DNA of 62,000 nt, from contig NMRA01000164.1 of the NCBI GenBank assembly GCA_002633005.1, positions 372,489 to 434,488 on the forward strand, read 5' to 3'. Source of the DNA: Phoronis australis. Taxonomy: Eukaryota; Phoronida; Phoronidae. This document shows positions 24,933 to 36,770 of this stretch, one piece after another; positions within the stretch are counted from its first letter, which is position 1, and each line of letters begins with the position of its first letter. Position numbers and translations under genes: made by a program. Under the pieces are notes generated by a model. The model saw nothing but the letters and a program-made list of their open reading frames with translations, searched no databases and had not been told where the DNA came from.

Positions 24933-27900
24933 CTGAAAAAATACCCCACATTTTTAAAACAAAATATGTACACTATTTTCCACAACCTTCCACTGCAACA
25001 CGTTTGCCAGCACTTGCAACACATGTGATAAAACTGCACCAAGGTTGGAAACAAGGCTTCACCTTCATTCAGTAATCGTGCATCGGGTTAAAAATTGCCA
25101 AAAGACCTTCTTTATTTATTTCCAATAAATCAAAAACAAAACAAGAGAAAGGGTTCAAAAAGGACAAAAGACCATGTCACACAGACAGTTATAGAGTAAT
25201 ATAATGTATATACTGTGCTCTTCACAACCTTGTGGGCGACTTGATTAATAACACTTTCAGTGCAGTCCTACTAAAGACCTTGAGTACATTGAATTGATAA
25301 GGATATCATACTGGTGTCAAATGGTACTATGGAAATACGAGAAAATTATCTAAATAACAAAACTTTGTGGGGACAGTTAAATATTTTTCATTGTGACTGT
25401 TCATGTCTTGACATCATAACTTTAATTTCGGATCTAAAAGAAACTTTGATTTTCTGTAGAATGTTTAACTTACATTATCTTAATTTGTGGTGACACCTAG
25501 TGGCTAAAATAAGACAATTGTTCTGCGCGGTAGTGTCATTGAAAAGCGAGTCTCTAGCAACACCTGTTTACTGTACTTACCTGAAAAGTTTATAAAAAAT
25601 TCCTCCTTCTTGCCCAAAGTTAAGGAAGTGTTTAGTACAGTAACAATATATGTATATCATGCCTTCCAAGTGATGCACATCAAAAGAAAATTTCCCTGTT
25701 AACAATTGTCTTTACTGCTTTAAATTAGGCTTAGCAACCACTAGATATAATAGCCCATTGAAAGGGAATAAATGGCAATTGGGTTACAAGTCAAGTAAAT
25801 GTGCATTACAGAGCATGTTAGTTGCCACTGGCTTCCAGTATGTTTGTTGATGTTCACACACTTTCAATACAGGTTTGGGTTTTCAGTTGTGTTGAATCCC
25901 AATACACACATACATATGCACCATATCCTCCATAAAGTTTGGCTCTGCGACTTAAGATAACTGGACTATATATATATATATACCGGGTATATGGAAATTT
26001 GGTGTCTGAAATACCACAAGCAATGAGAAATTAATCAATCTGATTTTTCCATGTATTTAAGTTATTTCTTCTTGTTAGTGAACAGAATAAGTGAAAAGGC
26101 ACCGTTCTTGCAGTAAGAGTACATAAATATTGTGGATAACACATAAGTGTCTTATATCCTTGTTGTTTGTTAAAACCTGGAAATGTTGGTGATCAGGGAG
26201 GAGGGGATTTTTTATCGTAAACCAAAAGATTCACCCCTCTCGGAAGGCAAAGGCACACTTCACCTCAGGTAAGTGCGGACCCTGCGCTAAGAACTAACAA
26301 ACCAGTAAACATTCCCACAAAACAATACAGGAGTAATCCAGCCATAAAGGTGTCACTGATTACACACTATTCAAACCATTCTATGCAGCTAGCCTAAGTC
26401 TAATCACAATTAATCAAACTGATTTCCATCAAACAATGCCAAATTCCAACAGAGTTGGTTTTCTTTCCACATAGCTAATCATAAACAACACATGAAAGTC
26501 CATGCCAATAAAACCCTGCCAAGAGCCAAACAAAAGCTCCTGCATTCAATGTATAGTTTCAACATTACTGCTGACCTGCGTGCTTCTGCTGTTTTTACAC
26601 ATACAATAAATATAATATGAGCTTAGTCTAGGAACAATAATGTTACATACATGACACCTTGTCTTAACTGGAGCATATTGAAAGAAATAATAATTTGACT
26701 CAAAGCCGAAGCCGGCCATTCAGATGTCTTTGCAGTTAAATTAGTTTACAATTAATGAACATGGTCTCGGCAAGAGAGAACCAACCTTTAGATAAACACA
26801 TTTGGCAACTGGAATATTATTTCATGAAACAGAAGTTTTTGTTTGAGCAAACAATTAACTATAAATGAGAGACTGCATAAAAGAAAATTTCACCTGTTCC
26901 CACTACTTTTTCCCTGAGAAAAAATTTGCACAGAGACGCTCATTAAGGTACCTTTTAAAAACACAGACAAACCACATGTATTCATTATTTACAATGACCA
27001 ATGGACAGACACCAGATGTAGAACAGAAAGAGACCTATTTAGCTTTTCCTTAAAAAATAACTAACTTCAGTAGACCCCATCCAACAACCAGAAGTCCCAG
27101 CATAAAGTTAATAATTTTTCCTCAACACTGATGAAATGGCAACCCAGAATGTGAGTCACTAAATTATTCCTCTTAACAAGTAATCAACCATTAAAAGTTA
27201 AGCCTTTTAACAGAATTTCATGTCAGTTTCATTATAACATGATTGAAAAAAGTTTAGCAGCAGCATATATTACTTTAATTTATTTTTCACATCCGGTCAC
27301 TCATATTTAAGAAAAGGGTCAAACAAAATTATTTATTAAAAAATAGATCTCCTGAAGCATAGCGAATAAACGACTGATAAATTATTCAAGTAAAATATCA
27401 ATCATCATTATTTTTATTACGCACAATCATTTTACATTAATGTGTTGCCATGGTGATATGCATAAATTTCCCACGTGAACTACAATTAGCTAGATTTCCT
27501 CTCAAATAACAATCTAGCAGAGAGCCTACCCAACTCAAATCCCGTAGTAAATGTTCCTAGGTCCCTGTAATAATTATGCCAACCCCAACAGACATACATA
27601 GTTACTGAGCATTTAGACACTCTGCCAGTAATCAATATCTGATCCCAGCTTACAGACCAGACACCTGTCTCGACCAACAAGTATATACATTCCTACACTG
27701 TGCCCTGTGGTCACACAACGTTCGGCTGTTTCCCCCACTTGCCCCAGCTGACTAAAAAAAACTTGGAATACTTCGCAAAAAACACTAAAAGCAAAAACAA
27801 ATTTGTTTGTGCGACCAACAGTTGTCGTCTCACGCGCGCAAACCAATAGTCAGACAGCACGTGGGTGAACAGGTCACGGTTAAAAATAGGAACGTTCACC

Positions 27901-28384
27901 TGAAATCTACTCGAGGAATTCCCAAGAAAGCTCGCAAAGTGAGCAGGTGCGCGCTAGACACTGAGCCGGATTAATGCTGCCGACGGGACGTGAGTTTAGA
28001 GTCAGTAAAAGATAGACGGATTAGCCAGTAACTTGTTTGCACAGCAAAATGCCAAGGGACTCGCGATGTTATCCAATAAGGCAATATACTGTATTCATAG
28101 ATATATCTAATCACATTTTGAAAAATAAACAAACATCAAAATATTTCATCTAGATACACAGACTGACACAGCACACCAAATCCCCAGGAAAATAACTAAT
28201 CATCAGTGAACTAACGGCCTCAACGAGTCGGGACCCGTTAATAACACGGGGATTTACAACGGTGTCGGCTGGCAAAGCCACCGGACAAGCCGACTTTTTA
28301 AACGAAAATAGGTACAACGTGTTCAGCTGAGCCGTAAAAACAACAACTGACTTATCGAGTAGAATCTTACGATCAATTTCCTAC
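24933..28384. other. Intergenic or intronic DNA
   Basis: AT-rich, with a TA microsatellite near 25967. No transposon ends or exons were recognised. From about 27.8 kb rightward the CG content rises toward the candidate promoter at 28.4 kb. Confidence 0.5.
25967..25983. repeat. (TA)n microsatellite
   Basis: Uninterrupted TA dinucleotides, followed by ACCGGGTATATGG. Confidence 0.85.
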
Positions 28385-28520
28385 CTTAAACCAAGGCGAT
28401 CAGAGCTCAAAGAAGACGACAGAGCGCGTGGGAATGAAGCAATACTTGTCTCTTCGTATCTATCATGGCGACTAATTATACACGTTGGTAATTAGCGAGC
28501 ACGCCTTTTACACCCCTTCG
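28385..28520 (-). promoter_or_regulatory. Possible - strand promoter and untranslated first exon
   Basis: In a CG-richer stretch, the - strand shows TTTAAG|GTAGGAAA, a good 5' splice site with GT at 28383-28384. Before it lie about 100 bases containing CACGCGCTCTGTCGTC. The only ATG in that stretch opens a 19-codon frame ending before the donor, so the exon would be non-coding. No transcript end can be assigned. This is an inference from composition and one splice site. Confidence 0.25.
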
Positions 28521-29195
28521 TGGGCCCCACGAGGGATTCCAGTCAAATATTCATGTTTCGAGCCGGTGTTAAGGCACAAATGCTTTGCAACGGACATGGA
28601 ATGTTGCATTGACTTGAATGCAAGCCTCTTAAAACACAAAACTGCTTTATTGTGCTAATTAATTATTCAAAAATTAATGAGTTCAAGTCAGCTGCGCATG
28701 TCCCAATTATCTCGTGGCGGGAACGGAATTGTGGGAAAACATGTCAGCGCCCTGTCTGCGATCAGCTGGTGTTTTGTGTTTTGTTCAGAGGTAATTTTGG
28801 GGCATAATTCTTGTGCGTACTATAGAATCAAATCACATTTTACATGGATTCAGTAAACATACATAAGGAATTCCAGTAGTTTTTCATCGGACAATTAAAA
28901 TCGTCTGGAAATGAAACTGTTGACGGGTTATCAACACCCCGTCATCCCGGTCGGTTTTTTTGTTGCCTCTTGGTCACCTGGCTTAGACAGTGTCACCGCC
29001 TCTACTTAGCAGTTGAGACGGTGAAGCTCCTGTAGGGCCATCATGTGTCAGAAGCTTTTCAGCGAGTTATGCCTCAAACCAACAAAGTCACGTTGCCTGC
29101 CTTTTTGCGCATCCATGAGGAACACCTCAGGCTCAGCTCAGGAGCATGGCTCAGTATTGGCTTATTACATTAGCAAAACAGGGGCGCAACTTAAA

Positions 29196-29475
29196 TGTAA
29201 TGATGGGCTACGTCCCTTGCGATTCTAGCGATTCTGCGTATCGATTGAATGCTTTCAGTGGCATTAGCAGCTAATCAGCAATTCTTCACCTTTAGAATAC
29301 CAGGCCGGGGTACTACTTACACGGAATGACTGGCAACTCTGATGGGTTACCCTTGTGATTCTAGTGATTCTGCATAATAGCATCGACTGAAGGCTTTCAA
29401 TCGCATATTAGCCGCTAATCAGGGATTCTTCTCCATTAGAACACTAGGTGCCGCTGCTTACATGAATGATGGGCT
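29196..29475. repeat. Tandem ~150-bp duplication inside the transposon
   Basis: Two units share the ordered words GATGGGYTAC, GATTCTAGYGATTCTGC, ATCGAYTGAA, GCYGCTAATCAG, ATTCTTC and ATTAGAA/TTAGAATAC. They differ by many substitutions, so the duplication is old. Confidence 0.7.
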
Positions 29476-29635
29476 AGTCAATCCACGAGACTTGCATTCC
29501 CATAAGATGTTGCTCGTCAGATTGACGTGGGCCGATAATCTGTGATTGTATAAGTGCTATTCTTGCTAATCTGAAGGGTAGCTGTAAGATTGCTAATCTA
29601 GTGATTTAGTCAGTCTTGCGGGCTGATGCACCTTA

Positions 29636-29756
29636 GGAGGCCATCGATGTCTTTAATTTCTTCCAATTCGAACACATACTCTCGTAATCAATTTTTTTTT
29701 CGAGAAGTCCTTCGTTCAACTTCATTGGAAGGAATTAAAGACATCGACAACCTCCT
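29636..29756. repeat. Inner inverted repeat, ~33-base arms
   Basis: AGGAGG..ATCGATGTCTTTAATT..CTTCCAAT (29636-29668) pairs with ATTGGAAG..AATTAAAGACATCGA..CCTCCT (29723-29756). It may be the end of a second element nested in the larger one. Confidence 0.75.
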
Positions 29757-29959
29757 AATGTGTCACTCTGTGCGCAAAAGTTACTTACGGCAACGTGACT
29801 TTGATGGTTTAATCGGGTTGAGGCATAATTCTGGTGTATGAAGGCCCTATATAGGAGGTTCACTTTCTCAACTGTTAAGTAGAGACAGTGGCACCGTCTA
29901 CACATGGCTACGACCACGCCCACGGAGCATCCATGGTACTTACACCTACTTAACGTACA

Positions 29960-29985
29960 CAGCCAGCCAGCCAGCCAGCTAGCTA
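29960..29985. repeat. (CAGC)n microsatellite
   Basis: Four to five CAGC units decay into CTAGCTAG. Confidence 0.85.
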
Positions 29986-30911
29986 CATGCGAGACTATTT
30001 TGATGCATTAGAACACACTTCGTACACCATGACTAAAGACGACAGAAGCGCCGGAAGCCTGGCGAGGTTCGCAGTCTTGCTACTATGTCTATGTGATACA
30101 CATGATTACTGACAGATTTCTGGTACATCTGTGTCGCTGTATAATGACATATGCTGTACTCCCTTCATTCCTTATGGTATGTACTCAATGTTCAACAGAA
30201 CAAAAAAAGCTCGCCTCCATAACTAGCTGTATGAAGACTGGGTGATGGCACATCCCAATACAACCTTTACGTTGAAAGTTTTTTTTTGCAAATTACACTT
30301 AATCCTAGTTAAACTATCTAATTATTTTTGCTATATGTACATTTCGAATGTAGATGGGCATTTGGCTTTGAGGGCAGTTGGAGTCTTCATAAATCTTTCT
30401 AACTCATACAAATACTCTCACAGTTAACATTTTTGCAAATAGTCTTTCGTTACATCACTGAAATAGTGAACTGATCCATTTCTATTGTGATTGCATCACT
30501 GGGCATAGTTATAGCATATAAATTTTTAATCACATCATGGTTGACCTCCATGACCTGGATTGAGCCAACTACTATTGCATTGCACTGGTGATCCACCAAA
30601 GTTCACCAGTGCTCGAAACTTGTCCGTACCTGGATAAATGACTGATGAAGAGATATATTGGATGAAAATTTTAATTACCAAAAGTATTTGTTAGAGGATT
30701 TAGAGACATTGGCAGCCTCTAAAGGTGCTCGTCTAGCTATCTTTTAAAGGTACTCATAGTATAGTGTTAACATATTTTTGTACCTCAAAAATAGAGGGAC
30801 ATAATTAAAAATTTGGAGCCCTTCCCTAACCTTAACCGTTGAAATAAATAATATTCCTAACCGTAATCTACTCTTTGAAGGAGTTTGAAGAATTTTTGTT
30901 GTACCCTTTTA
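29986..30911. other. Intergenic DNA
   Basis: No gene, RNA or repeat was recognised in this AT-rich stretch. Confidence 0.5.
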
Positions 30912-31057
30912 CAGGGGCAGATCCAGGATTTTTATGTAGGGGGGCCCAGGGCAGAGTATTAGCCAGGATTTTGTTCATCAGACGGCGCACCCCCGAACTG
31001 CCAAATGGAATCTGGGAGAGTTTTAAGGAGGGGAGCCGCCCTCAAAATCCGCCACTG
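30912..31057. mobile_element. hAT-type MITE, 146 bp
   Basis: The left terminus CAGGGGCAGATCCAGGATTT and the inverse of the right terminus CAGTGGCGGATTTTGAGGG are imperfect terminal inverted repeats starting with CAG. They are flanked by CCCTTTTA (30904-30911) and CCCTTTTG (31058-31065), an 8-bp target duplication with one mismatch. CAG-type ends plus an 8-bp duplication are characteristic of hAT elements. There is no coding capacity. The body also holds a short GGGGGGCCCAGGG run. Confidence 0.82.
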
Positions 31058-31254
31058 CCCTTTTGAAGCAGTTAAACGGTGTCGAAATGATCTAATGTGC
31101 AGTAGGATTGACTTTCAAATAATTTAAAGCTGTAAAATGCAGGATTACCAAAATTTTAGACCTCAAAATTTCACATGGCCTGGATAGTGCTGCTCGTCAC
31201 ATCATCATGAGACTTACATTATGTAGAGCTAACGACTGGAGAAGATGCATGCAA

Positions 31255-31740
31255 AATCTAATACGTGGCCTGTGGACGCTGAAGGCATGCAGAAGATAGC
31301 CATGTAATGGGAATGCTCAACTTTGGGATTATAAAATAAAACAGTTTAACAATATGTATGGAAACAGTTACATACCTGTGAATAATTGATGAGATGATCA
31401 TATTGCGGTAAAACGTCTCTAATTTGTGACAGTGAAGAATAAGTTTGTTCAGTGTAAGAGCTTGTACCAAAACTTATAATATAGGCAATATTGGCTGTTC
31501 CAAATTCAAGTATCGGGAGAATGATGAATTTTGTGTCGGCACGTATTTTAGACGATTTCATGTAAGACTTAGTTGATACAAAATGCATTGTCCAATATTT
31601 GAGAAATATGATGAACACCAAAAGTTACCCCTGTCCCTGTCTTCAGATTCAGAATCAAGAAAATTCTTTGGCTTGAATTTCAGTTCCTAAATTTTATAAG
31701 AGACTTCCCAAAACTAGAATTTTTACCATACTATTGAACA
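31255..31740. repeat. Dispersed repeat family T, copy 1
   Basis: Shares ordered words with 50735-51290: TTG(T/C)ACCAAA.(C/T)TTA, GGCAATATTGGCT versus GTAATATTGGCT, and ATTTGAGAAATATGATGAA versus ATTTGAAAAATATGGTGAA. The - strand frames of the two copies even begin alike (MVQ..TLNK) because the DNA is homologous. It is ancient and non-coding as far as I can see. Confidence 0.6.
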
Positions 31741-31849
31741 TTTTACACTAAAACACAAAAAAACATTATTGCAGGTGGTCTGGTACATGTTGTACCAGAC
31801 GTGCAGAGGTTGTTCAGATAGGCCCGTTGCATTGATCATCAGGAACCAT

Positions 31850-33600
31850 TTTTATGCGCCCACATATTTATATGTGGACGCATTATGTCGTCATCTCCGT
31901 CCGTCTGTCTGTCCGGGTGGCGTCCGTCCGGCGTACGGCGTCCGCTGCTCTATCTCCAAAACCCTTTGACATACGTTCATGAAATTTGGCATACATGTTC
32001 CATTCATGAATGGGACGGCATGAGCGAACTTTCCGACGGATCCGACTACCGGTGTGCCTCCTAGTGGCAGTTTCTTGTTTTTACGCTTACCTTTGTATCT
32101 TCAAAAGTCCTGAACGGATTTTCATGAAATTTGGTATTTAGGCACCTATTAGTGAGATGATGCTATCCTTCCTTTTTCGGATGGATTCAACGTAGTTTGC
32201 GCCACCTAGTGGCCATTTTTACTGTTTTCGAGTCTGTTTTTTTTACGTCCACCCCTCTATCAACCAAACCGCTCAAAGGGTGATTGTGAAAATTGGCATA
32301 TATGTGCTTACTATGAAGAGGACCGTTGACGATGATTTTCCGACGATTTCGACTACTGTGGCACCTCCTAGTGGCAGTTTTTTTCCGCCTATGGCTGTAT
32401 CTCCTAAACCATTCGCAGGATCTTTACAAAATTAAGTTAGTATATTTATATGATGTTAACAACAGACGATGATGACTGGACAGACCCGACTACCGGTGTG
32501 CCCTCTAGTGGCAATTTTATTTTTTTACGTTTACCTTTGTATGTTTAAAAGTTCTTAACGGATTTTCTTGAAATTTAATATGTAGGCACCTATTAGTGAG
32601 ATGACGCTATTCTCCCGTTTTCGGATGGATTCCACGCAGTTTGCGCCACTTAGTGGCCATTTTTATTTTTTTCGAGTCTGTTTTTTGCGTCCACCCCTCT
32701 ATTAACCAAACCGCTGAAAGGGCGATTGTGAAAATTGGCATGTATGTGCTTACTATAAAGAGGACGGTTGACGATGATTTTCCGATGGTGTCGACTACAG
32801 TGGCACCTCCTAGTGGCAGTTTTGTTTTTGTTGCTTCTATGGCTGTATCTCCTGAACCGTTCGCAGGATCTTTACTTAATTTAGCAAGTGAATTTATGTG
32901 ATGTTGACTATGGATGACGACGACTTTCAGACAGATCTGACTATTGATGTGCCCCCTAGTGTCAATTTTAGTTTTTTATGTTTAACTCAGTATCTTCAAA
33001 GGTCCTCAACAGATTTTCATAAAATCTTAAATATAGGCATCTATTGGTGTGATGATGCTATCTGCTTGTTTTTGGTTGGAATTGAGGTATTTTGCACTAC
33101 CTAGTGGCTACTTTTGCTGTTTTAAAATCTTATTTTTAGTGTCCATCCCTGTATCAACCAAATCATTTGAAAATTGGCATATATGTTCTCAGTGTGAAGA
33201 TGACCTTTGATGATGGTGACTGATTACTGTGGCGCCTCCTAGTGGTAGTTTTGTTTTGCGCCCATAGTTGTATCTCTTAAACCCACTGCAGGATTTTTAC
33301 TAAATTTAGTAAGTGTATTTATATGAAGATAACAACAGACGACGACCACTTTCAGGCAGATCCAACGGACGCTGTGCCCACTAGTGGCAATTTCACTTTA
33401 TTCTGTTTTCCTTTGCTTCTCTGAAGTTCCTTGACAGATTTTTATGAAATATGGCATGTACCTGTTTTTGGATGGATTGTATGTTTTTGCTTCATCTAGT
33501 TTCCATTTTTATGATACAAATAAACAACCCTAAAAGCACACCATTTGCAATGCATTCGTGGACGCGTTGCTCTTGTTATGGGTTATATATATATAATAAA
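31850..33600. repeat. Composite element, copy 1: head, ten ~145-bp monomers, tail
   Basis: The head (31856-31930) holds a palindrome around CCACATATTTATATGTGG and CCGTCCGTCTGTCTGTCC runs. The core repeats CTAGTGGC (or close variants) at 32061, 32206, 32368, 32505, 32649, 32810, 32956, 33101, 33238 and 33381. Spacings cycle 145/162/137, so three monomer types form a 444-bp higher-order unit. Each monomer also has a TGAAATTTGGCAT-like word. The tail (about 33530-33600) reads AAGCACACCATTTGCAATGC. Frames through it (32641-33104) are repeat translations, not genes. Confidence 0.85.
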
Positions 33601-34026
33601 AACTAAAGTGAGGAGCTATAAACATGACTCAAGTGTCTAGCAGTGTGCCTGTGGGGCTCAAACTGACGACCTTGAGTAAAGAAAATGGACACATATCATA
33701 CTAAGCCACACTGCCTCGTCCACACTTAACAATTCTGAAAGTTCATGCAAGACGCTGATGTAATCAATAGGAAGAGAAAAATTTTTTTGTAGATATATCC
33801 ACGCAATCAATGGTAATTTCTTCGACAGTTTGTACACTCTACTGGTTTCTACAGCAAGCACGAAACATGTCATTTATCTCAAGTAGTTCGAAAAATCCAC
33901 TTCTATGGGTGAAATTGATTGCACACTTCCTAAGAAGATTAAACCTACGTTTTAGCAGAAATTTCGGTGCCTTAATAATTATGTTCATTACAAACACATC
34001 AGTCCCATTTATACTACATATTTGAT

Positions 34027-34118
34027 ACGGCACCCTTTTGTGAGGTACAGCAAGTTGCGCTCGCTCTGTGTCAACTATATATCTAAACGTAAAACTGGGG
34101 CAAGGCGGAAGGGATCAT
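34027..34118 (-). mobile_element. TIR family M, internal fragment
   Basis: About 90 bases match in order the central part of the family M copy at 40881-40975 on the opposite strand. Ends were not found, so it is a truncated or decayed copy. Confidence 0.6.
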
Positions 34119-34515
34119 CTTCATATATATACAGCCATACAAGTAATCATTTTCACGCAATTTCTAAGATTTGATGGTCAGCTGTTCAGTGCCTTGTTTT
34201 TTAATTTTAACCTTGACCACCATTTATTTTGTCACAAAATTGTCACAATATTACGCATGCATTAACAGTCAAAACTGGGCACATTGCAAATGCTTGGTTA
34301 TGTACAGTAGGCTTTCTGATGAAAGCTTTAATCACCTGATCAAATCATTGAAGCAAAATTCAATGTCATGAGCTACGTACAGTTTTGGGAATTAGAAGCA
34401 CCATAAAAACAACAACAACAATAATAATAACGAGCTGTTACTTCTGCAATTTGCATCTTCGCACATGAGCACTCTATATTCCTGCCTACAAATTCTACTT
34501 TGCCTCCGTTTGAGT

Positions 34516-34530
34516 TGTGTGTGTGTGTGT
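34516..34530. repeat. (GT)n microsatellite
   Basis: Short uninterrupted GT run. Confidence 0.85.
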
Positions 34531-34679
34531 AAATGAATGCTTGACACCAAACATCTTGCACCATGTTAATTGCACTGTGTCAAAAGTTATTGTCTAAGTG
34601 GGACTATAGAATAAGGCACCATGACACCATGAAGAACTGGCTCAGCATATACAAGCGTCCTGCCAGGGAAAATTTTTGG

Positions 34680-35510
34680 AGTTAGTTGCTGGATCGCGCT
34701 CAGTGAATCGGTGAATTTTTTGGTCGTTGTTTTGAATTATTTGTTATATGTGATATATTCTCCTGTGAAATTATTTGTCGATAATTTCGAGCATATGAAG
34801 CTCTGTGATTTGTTTTCGTTCATTTCTTGAATTCTTTACCTGGTGCGACAATGTCAGTGACTCACCGAGCGTGTGGCAAATATACCAAGAACATACTGAC
34901 TTTGCTTTTGCTTTGAATTCGTTGTAGTTCATTATCAGTTTCTTTCACCGGGAGTTGAGTGTATGGAGGTTTCGTGCCTTTAGGTTTACGTTTCTTGAAT
35001 TTGCCATAGTGTGGCGGTGCCCTTGGCAGGCCGTGCTTTCATTAATGATCATGTTCAACCTTATCCTCGCCCACAATTTTGGAAAACTTTCGAATTGCAG
35101 TACTTTGTCCTTGAGCGAATATCCTCCCTCCCCCCGTGGTTTGTGCCATCTAGGTAATTGCAACAGTGCCGTTACAAAGTGTGCGAAAAGTCCCGATTTC
35201 ATAATCACTACGCACAGCAAACCGAGGTTCCATTATATTTTAGTCGTATATTCAGCTGTTTTCCATTTGACGAAAAAATACTGGAGTGCCTGGAAAGTTG
35301 TCAGGTCATCAAGTGCGGCACAGAAGCGGAGTTTTCCGAGAAAGTTCGATCGCGTTCAGAAGTCATAAATAGAAGTTCGCCTCACTTATTGTCAGTGTCA
35401 CTCCAACTTTGGCATCAAGGGCGTATTAGACATTCATTATGTCAACCAGGGATAGAAGCTCGCAGTTCAACTCAGCTGCTCACCATGGCAAAAAGTGAAT
35501 TTTAGCGTGA
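34680..35510 (+). other. CpG-richer segment with overlapping open frames of unknown meaning
   Basis: CG dinucleotides are denser than in the flanks. Two overlapping + strand frames are open (34955-35368 and 35158-35505). The second reads CRYKVCEKSRFHNHY and FDEKILECLESCQVIKC, plausible protein composition, but it begins immediately after a stop with no ATG and I recognise no domain. It might be a transcribed first-exon region or a decayed element. No gene is called. Confidence 0.25.
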
Positions 35511-35964
35511 CTGCCTGAACTTCCACCAAATGTTACATTCTAGCACCTGTCCAAAAAGATTTGGATAGTGCGCTACGTATGAAGAGCGTGAAATGGTAAA
35601 GCATTAGGTAATTAAGGCAATGTGGTGCATGGTGTCTGTCAGCAGCTGCTATGCGTGTGGTTAAAAATTGCTGTTTCGGTATTCACCGGATAACCACAAT
35701 GAGACCCATAGTGATTAAATTCTGATTCATTGTCATTGCTGGTGTTTTTGTTCCTAATAATTTAAAGATCATGGTTCGACCTTTGATAGTTCATAGACAT
35801 AATGTAGTCTCTAATTGAAACAATGTTAATGGAAGAATAGTCTGTACATTTGTGCATGGCACAATTAATATGTTAGTAGGTCTGTATATTGAGACCTCGT
35901 GTACCCATGGTCACTCATTTCTGGAAAATTTACTATGAAGGTTCAGTTTTCAAAATTCATGTGA

Positions 35965-36770
35965 TCATGAAGGCTCGTTTTTATGCATCCACATATCGGT
36001 CATCTCTGTCTAGGCATCCGGACATCTGACTTCCACAGCTCCTAGACACCTCACAGGATCTTGATGGAATTTGGCAGATGGGTTCTTATGAAGCTGATGA
36101 CAGATGACGACAAATTTTGGGCGGATCCAAATAGTGGCCCCTAGTGGCAATTTTACTGTTTTACGTTTTCCTCTTAAAAGGTTCTCAACAGATTTTTGTG
36201 AAATTTGGCACATAGGCATCTATTAGTTAGATGACACTATCCTCCCGTTTTCGGATGGATTCCATGTATTTTGCTCTACCTAGTGGCCATTTACTGCCTA
36301 AGGATGATTGTGAAAATTGGCATGTATGTACTTACTATGAAGAAGAAGGCTGACGATGTTCCGATGACTCCGGCTACTGTGGGCCTCCTAGTGGCAGTTT
36401 TCTTTTTTTGGGCCCATGGCTGTATCTCCTAAGCAAGTGCATTTATATGAAGTTGACAACGGATGAGGATGACCTTTAGACTCTTCTTTATAATGGTATT
36501 CCCCCTAGTGGCAATTTTATTTTTTATGTTTATCTGTGTATCTTCAAAGGTCCTCAACGGATTTTCATAAAATTTGGAATATAGGCATCTATTGGTGAGA
36601 TGACACTATCCTCTCATTTTCGGAAGGATTCGAGGTATTTTGCGCCACCTGGTGGCCATTTTTGGTGTTTTCGAATCTGTTTTTTGGGATCAGCCCATCT
36701 ATCAACCAAACCATTCTAAGAATGATTGTGAAAATTGGCACATAAACTGTGAACATTTTTTATGCATTTT
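35965..36770. repeat. Composite element, copy 2
   Basis: The head resembles copy 1 (TTTTTATGCATCCACATAT then GTCATCTCTGTC). The core has CCCTAGTGGCAATTTTA, CCTAGTGGCCATTT and CCTCCTAGTGGCAGTTTTC monomers and GGCATCTATT words at 36215 and 36584 (369 apart, so one monomer is shortened). It breaks off after GAAAATTGGCACATAAAC without the tail seen in copies 1, 3 and 4. Confidence 0.8.

Larger units (their letters stand above)
28985..29899. mobile_element. Degenerate DNA transposon with ~60-bp terminal inverted repeats
   Basis: The left end (AGACAGTGTCACCGCC, CTCTACTTAGCAGTTGAG, AGCTCCTGTAGGGCC) matches in order the inverse of the right end (AGACGGTGCCACTG, CTCTACTTAACAGTTGAG, CCTCCTATATAGGGCC). 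TA flanks both ends, allowing a TA target duplication. The ~915-bp interior lacks a transposase. It contains a tandem duplication at 29196-29475 and an inner inverted repeat at 29636-29756, so it is a layered non-autonomous element. Confidence 0.72.
33601..34679. other. Intergenic DNA with a fragment of TIR family M
   Basis: No gene. At 34027-34118 the inverse strand reads GATGATCCCTTCCGCC..GCCCCAGTTTTACGTTTAG and GCAACTTGCTGTACCTCACA, matching the interior of 40675-41095. A (GT)n microsatellite lies at 34516-34530. Confidence 0.55.

Noticed and set aside
32641-33104. Two open frames inside the composite repeat (containing PPSGSFVF-like phrases)
   Set aside because: The same phrases recur wherever the monomer is in that frame, and other monomers carry stops.
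31850-33600. CRISPR-like array because of regularly spaced repeats
   Set aside because: Repeats are long, diverged and contiguous without unique spacers, and the DNA is clearly eukaryotic.
35158-35505. Possible protein exon with Cys-rich start
   Set aside because: It begins right after a stop with no ATG, has no clear splice acceptor and no recognised family. Kept only as a low-confidence region.
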